Origin: Vibrio celticus | GTDB lineage: Bacteria > Pseudomonadota > Gammaproteobacteria > Enterobacterales > Vibrionaceae | Length of the DNA stretch: 64,000 bases | NCBI RefSeq assembly: GCF_024347335.1 | Contig: NZ_AP025463.1 | Coordinates: 3,224,001 to 3,288,000 of the forward strand | Direction: 5' to 3' | Part shown: piece after piece, positions 61,972-64,000 of the stretch | Numbering within the stretch: position 1 is the stretch's first letter | Layout: each line of letters starts with the position of its first letter | The notes under the pieces: model-generated | The model's input: only the letters and a program-made list of their open reading frames with translations | Told to the model about the DNA's origin: nothing | The model's database searches: none | Made by a program: the position numbers and the translations under genes

Positions 61972-62202
61972 TTACTGGTTTTCAATGCGTACTTGCTGAA
62001 AGCCAACCGCCATTGCCGACTTAGATGCCAAGTCTAAATCCGCGTAATGACACTCTTCACCATGAACATCCGTAAGCAGAACAAAGCCACCGCCCATATG
62101 ACGAAACTCCACAACCCAAGACCCTTCTTGAATTGAGGGCTCTATGATGGCTTCAACTAACAGGTTTTCTCTATATAAATTTCGTAATTCATTGAGTGTC
62201 AT
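61972..62202 (-). CDS. Conserved small protein of unknown function (76 residues)
   Basis: Not recognised in function. MTLNELRNLYRENLLVEAII at the N-terminus, then SWVVEFRHMGGGFVLLTDVH and a C-terminal ADLDLASKSAMAVGF. The last part suggests a small alpha/beta domain that might bind a ligand or a nucleic acid. A GGGATGG site precedes ATG 62202. Compact, soluble, with intact frame. Same strand as cysJ, 123 bases upstream. Confidence 0.72.
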   Translation of the reverse strand: MTLNELRNLYRENLLVEAIIEPSIQEGSWVVEFRHMGGGFVLLTDVHGEECHYADLDLASKSAMAVGFQQVRIENQ

Positions 62203-62332
62203 ATTCCATCCCTTGCTTTGACCTCACTACATAGACCTTATAAGAATAGACGCAAATTGGCTCTCTGTATTAAGGATGGTCGAAAGTGATGAATGTGCTA
62301 ACTAATTCCAGAAAGATATAATCAATAGATAT

Positions 62333-62364
62333 AAAAAAACGCCACTTAATAAAGTGGCGTTCTT
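62333..62364 (-). terminator. Terminator after the outer-membrane protein gene
   Basis: AAGAACGCCACTT, loop and AAGTGGCGTTTTTTT on the minus strand, 30 bases after the stop. Confidence 0.85.
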
Positions 62365-62394
62365 AAAATTCGTTCTAAATTTGTTTTATATGCC

Positions 62395-63066
62395 CTAGAA
62401 GCGCACTTCAGCACCAGCAAACCAACCATCGATCATGACAAAGCTCTTGCCTAGATCAGAACTAAAGAATTCATCCGAGTCTAGATCGATAACACGGTAA
62501 CCACCACGCAGAGCAATTTCAGATTCTGATACAGGGATTCGGTACTGAACACCTGCCATCAAGTCAGTGCTCTTAATACCACTGCTATCACCGAACTCCA
62601 TGGTACCAATGATATCGAAGTTGGTGTCCGGCACATTGATCTCTGCGTTACCGTAGAAGCTCCACGTGAACTCATCAAACGTCGATGTTTTCGCACCCGT
62701 CGCTTTTGGCTCAATGTAATTAGAGTTTGAGTATTGAGTAAACGTCACACCCGCATCGAAGTTCATCAACTTGTGCTCTAACAGTGTGTAGTAAAACGTG
62801 TAGTCGTACTTATCAAAAGCCAACGAGTCCGCATCAATAGAGGTATAACGGAAGCTAGCATTTGGGAGCATTGGGGCATTATGCTCAAATGCGAAATACA
62901 ACGAAGGTGAGTTAGAGTCGTCATCTTGTCTAACTTCGTTTAGCTTTGTACTTCCCCACCACATATCGGCACCGACTTTAGCCGTGTAAGAAAACTCCTC
63001 AGCAGCAGACACAGCTGAACTTAAAGATAGCATTCCCACTAAAGCAATTAATGGCATTTTATTCAT
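62395..63066 (-). CDS. Outer-membrane beta-barrel protein (TIGR04219-like)
   Basis: A 223-residue exported protein. MNKMPLIALVGMLSLSSAVSA is a signal peptide cut before AEEFSYT. The rest alternates polar and hydrophobic residues in strands, with GADMWWG early and the C-terminal strand WFAGAEVRF ending in Phe, the barrel-assembly signal. It fits the family of small outer-membrane proteins annotated TIGR04219 in vibrios; no function is known to me. GGAG lies 9 bases before ATG 63066. Confidence 0.85.
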   Translation of the reverse strand: MNKMPLIALVGMLSLSSAVSAAEEFSYTAKVGADMWWGSTKLNEVRQDDDSNSPSLYFAFEHNAPMLPNASFRYTSIDADSLAFDKYDYTFYYTLLEHKLMNFDAGVTFTQYSNSNYIEPKATGAKTSTFDEFTWSFYGNAEINVPDTNFDIIGTMEFGDSSGIKSTDLMAGVQYRIPVSESEIALRGGYRVIDLDSDEFFSSDLGKSFVMIDGWFAGAEVRF

Positions 63067-63201
63067 TTGAGATAGCTCCAATTCCATATCGTAGTGCTAA
63101 TTGTATGCACATTCATAGATTATTGGGGAAAATTCTACCACACATCTTAAATTCTAAAACGATAAACCGCTGACAAGTAAAGATTTGACGGCACTATGAC
63201 C

Positions 63202-63423
63202 TTAGTAACGTCTCTGGTTAGAACTGTGTACAAAGTTTTTGAAAAACCACACACCGATTGCAATCACGATCAACCAAGGCAGTAACTTAAACACGACGCC
63301 CATCATACCTAAGACCAACATGACTAATAACGCTAGTCCGGTTGCAGCCAATACCGTCATAAAGGTGATACCAGTGACAAGTAGAGTTGCGACGAAAATA
63401 AGAACAAAGATTAATTCAAACAT
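63202..63423 (-). CDS. pspG: Phage shock protein PspG
   Basis: A 73-residue inner-membrane protein, mostly hydrophobic: MFELIFVLIFVATLLVTGIT, then a second helix pair ending LPWLIVIAIGVWFFKNFVHS. This matches PspG, an effector of the phage shock (envelope stress) response. Location next to dusA is as in E. coli. GGGAGA precedes ATG 63423, and a sigma-54-like promoter lies 50 bases upstream. Confidence 0.9.
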   Translation of the reverse strand: MFELIFVLIFVATLLVTGITFMTVLAATGLALLVMLVLGMMGVVFKLLPWLIVIAIGVWFFKNFVHSSNQRRY

Positions 63424-63472
63424 AATGGTCTCCCTAATGAGTTAATGACCTATCTTTCCTACTTTCTAACAT

Positions 63473-63488
63473 TGCAGCTTCCATACCA
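63473..63488 (-). promoter_or_regulatory. Sigma-54-type promoter of pspG
   Basis: On the minus strand TGGTATGGAAGCTGCA has GG at -24 and GC at -12 with correct spacing (consensus TGGCAC-N5-TTGCA, three mismatches outside the invariant pairs). In E. coli pspG is driven by sigma-54 with PspF, which fits. Confidence 0.7.
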
Positions 63489-63528
63489 AGTATGCCAATC
63501 CAATAAAATCCTTATTTATCAGATAAAT

Positions 63529-63560
63529 AAAAAGCCACACATCTTCATGCATGGCTTTTT
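63529..63560 (-). terminator. Terminator after dusA
   Basis: AAAAAGCCATGCATG and the matching GTGTGGCTTTTT form a minus-strand hairpin about 70 bases after the dusA stop. Confidence 0.75.
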
Positions 63561-63629
63561 AGAAACTTACGGTGGTAAATTTAGCCTCTAATGGCGAATT
63601 TAACCTTAAGTTTTTAACTTAGAGGGAGA

Positions 63630-64000
63630 TTAAACATTTAGCTCTTTAGGGATCTTAGCCAATGCCGTTTGCATCACTTCGATACCCGCACCTTTCTTAT
63701 GTGCGTTTTCACTGATGTAGCGACGCCATTGTCTTGCACCGGGCATGCTTTGGAACAAACCAAGCATATGACGAGAGATATGTCCTAAGCTTGCGCCATT
63801 TGAAAGTTCACGTTCGATGTACGGGTACATTTCTTCAACCACTTGTGAGCGCTTCTTGATTGGCGTGTCTAAACCAAAGATCTGCTGATCGACTTCAGCC
63901 AAGATAAATGGGCTATGGTAAGCCTCACGACCGATCATCACGCCATCAAGGTGTTGCAAATGTTCTTTAGTTTGCTCAAGAGTAGTAATGCCACCATTCA
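63630..64000 (-). CDS. dusA: tRNA-dihydrouridine(20/20a) synthase DusA (5' part outside the window)
   Basis: The C-terminal 122 residues of a Dus enzyme, running off the window. The visible part starts within NGGITTLEQTKEH, then HLDGVMIGREAYHSPFIL, with the FMN-phosphate-binding Gly-Arg of the family, then the C-terminal helical domain (HISRHMLGLFQSMPGARQWR). The H-x-LGL-F-x-G/S-x-P-G-A-R-x-x-R pattern and the adjacent pspG mark it as DusA, which reduces U20/U20a in the tRNA D-loop. Confidence 0.95.
   Translation of the reverse strand, partial: NGGITTLEQTKEHLQHLDGVMIGREAYHSPFILAEVDQQIFGLDTPIKKRSQVVEEMYPYIERELSNGASLGHISRHMLGLFQSMPGARQWRRYISENAHKKGAGIEVMQTALAKIPKELNV

Overview
The window reads as chromosomal DNA of a Vibrio, most likely of the Splendidus clade. 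The genus rests on gene content and order (MSHA pilus locus, csrD, ssb, qstR, galU, uvrA, pglL, lysC, metH, an Na+/H+ antiporter, rRNA operons, cysHIJ, pspG, dusA), which matches what is known of Vibrio chromosome 1. The clade is an inference from sequence character and was not tested by any search.

Layout. (1) 1-13658, minus strand: an MSHA type IV pilus locus running from csrD (mshH) through mshI, J, K, L, M, N, E, G, F, B, A and C into a truncated mshD. (2) About 13780-25690: a foreign island of about 12 kb lying between csrD and ssb, which are neighbours in other vibrios. Its right half is a tightly coupled operon of three large tyrosine-recombinase-type proteins, two small coiled-coil proteins and a RecD-like helicase. 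Its left half holds cargo: a small soluble protein, a membrane-anchored protein, a long coiled-coil protein with a C-terminal GIY-YIG/T5orf172 domain, a coupled 129-residue protein and perhaps a 58-residue membrane peptide. The motif TAAATCAAG occurs five times at the island ends, two of them flanking the recombinase operon promoter. (3) 25710-41384: conserved housekeeping genes with several recognisable controls: an SOS box at uvrA, a lysine riboswitch at lysC and a MetJ operator at metH. (4) 41632-43989: an IS66-family insertion sequence with perfect ends and an 8-bp target duplication, but a frameshifted tnpC. (5) 44219-56002: two rRNA operons in tandem on the minus strand. The distal one carries tRNA-Ile and tRNA-Ala(UGC) in its spacer and ends in tRNA-Asp, tRNA-Trp and two degenerate tRNA-Trp copies. 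The proximal one carries only tRNA-Ala(GGC). (6) 56177-57467: an ISL3-family insertion sequence, also with an 8-bp duplication, lodged between cysH and its terminator. (7) 57487-64000: cysJIH (sulfite/PAPS reduction), a small conserved protein, an outer-membrane barrel protein, pspG with a sigma-54-like promoter, and a truncated dusA.

The part most likely to hold undescribed biology is the island. Its recombinase set recalls the Tn554-type TnpABC trio and the Gamma-Mobile-Trio (GMT) elements reported from vibrios, which carry anti-phage and toxin cargo. Here the cargo is a candidate defence cassette of proteins whose function I cannot assign. The two 16S copies differ by single-base indels at normally invariant positions, so some indels in this assembly, including the tnpC frameshift, may be sequencing errors.
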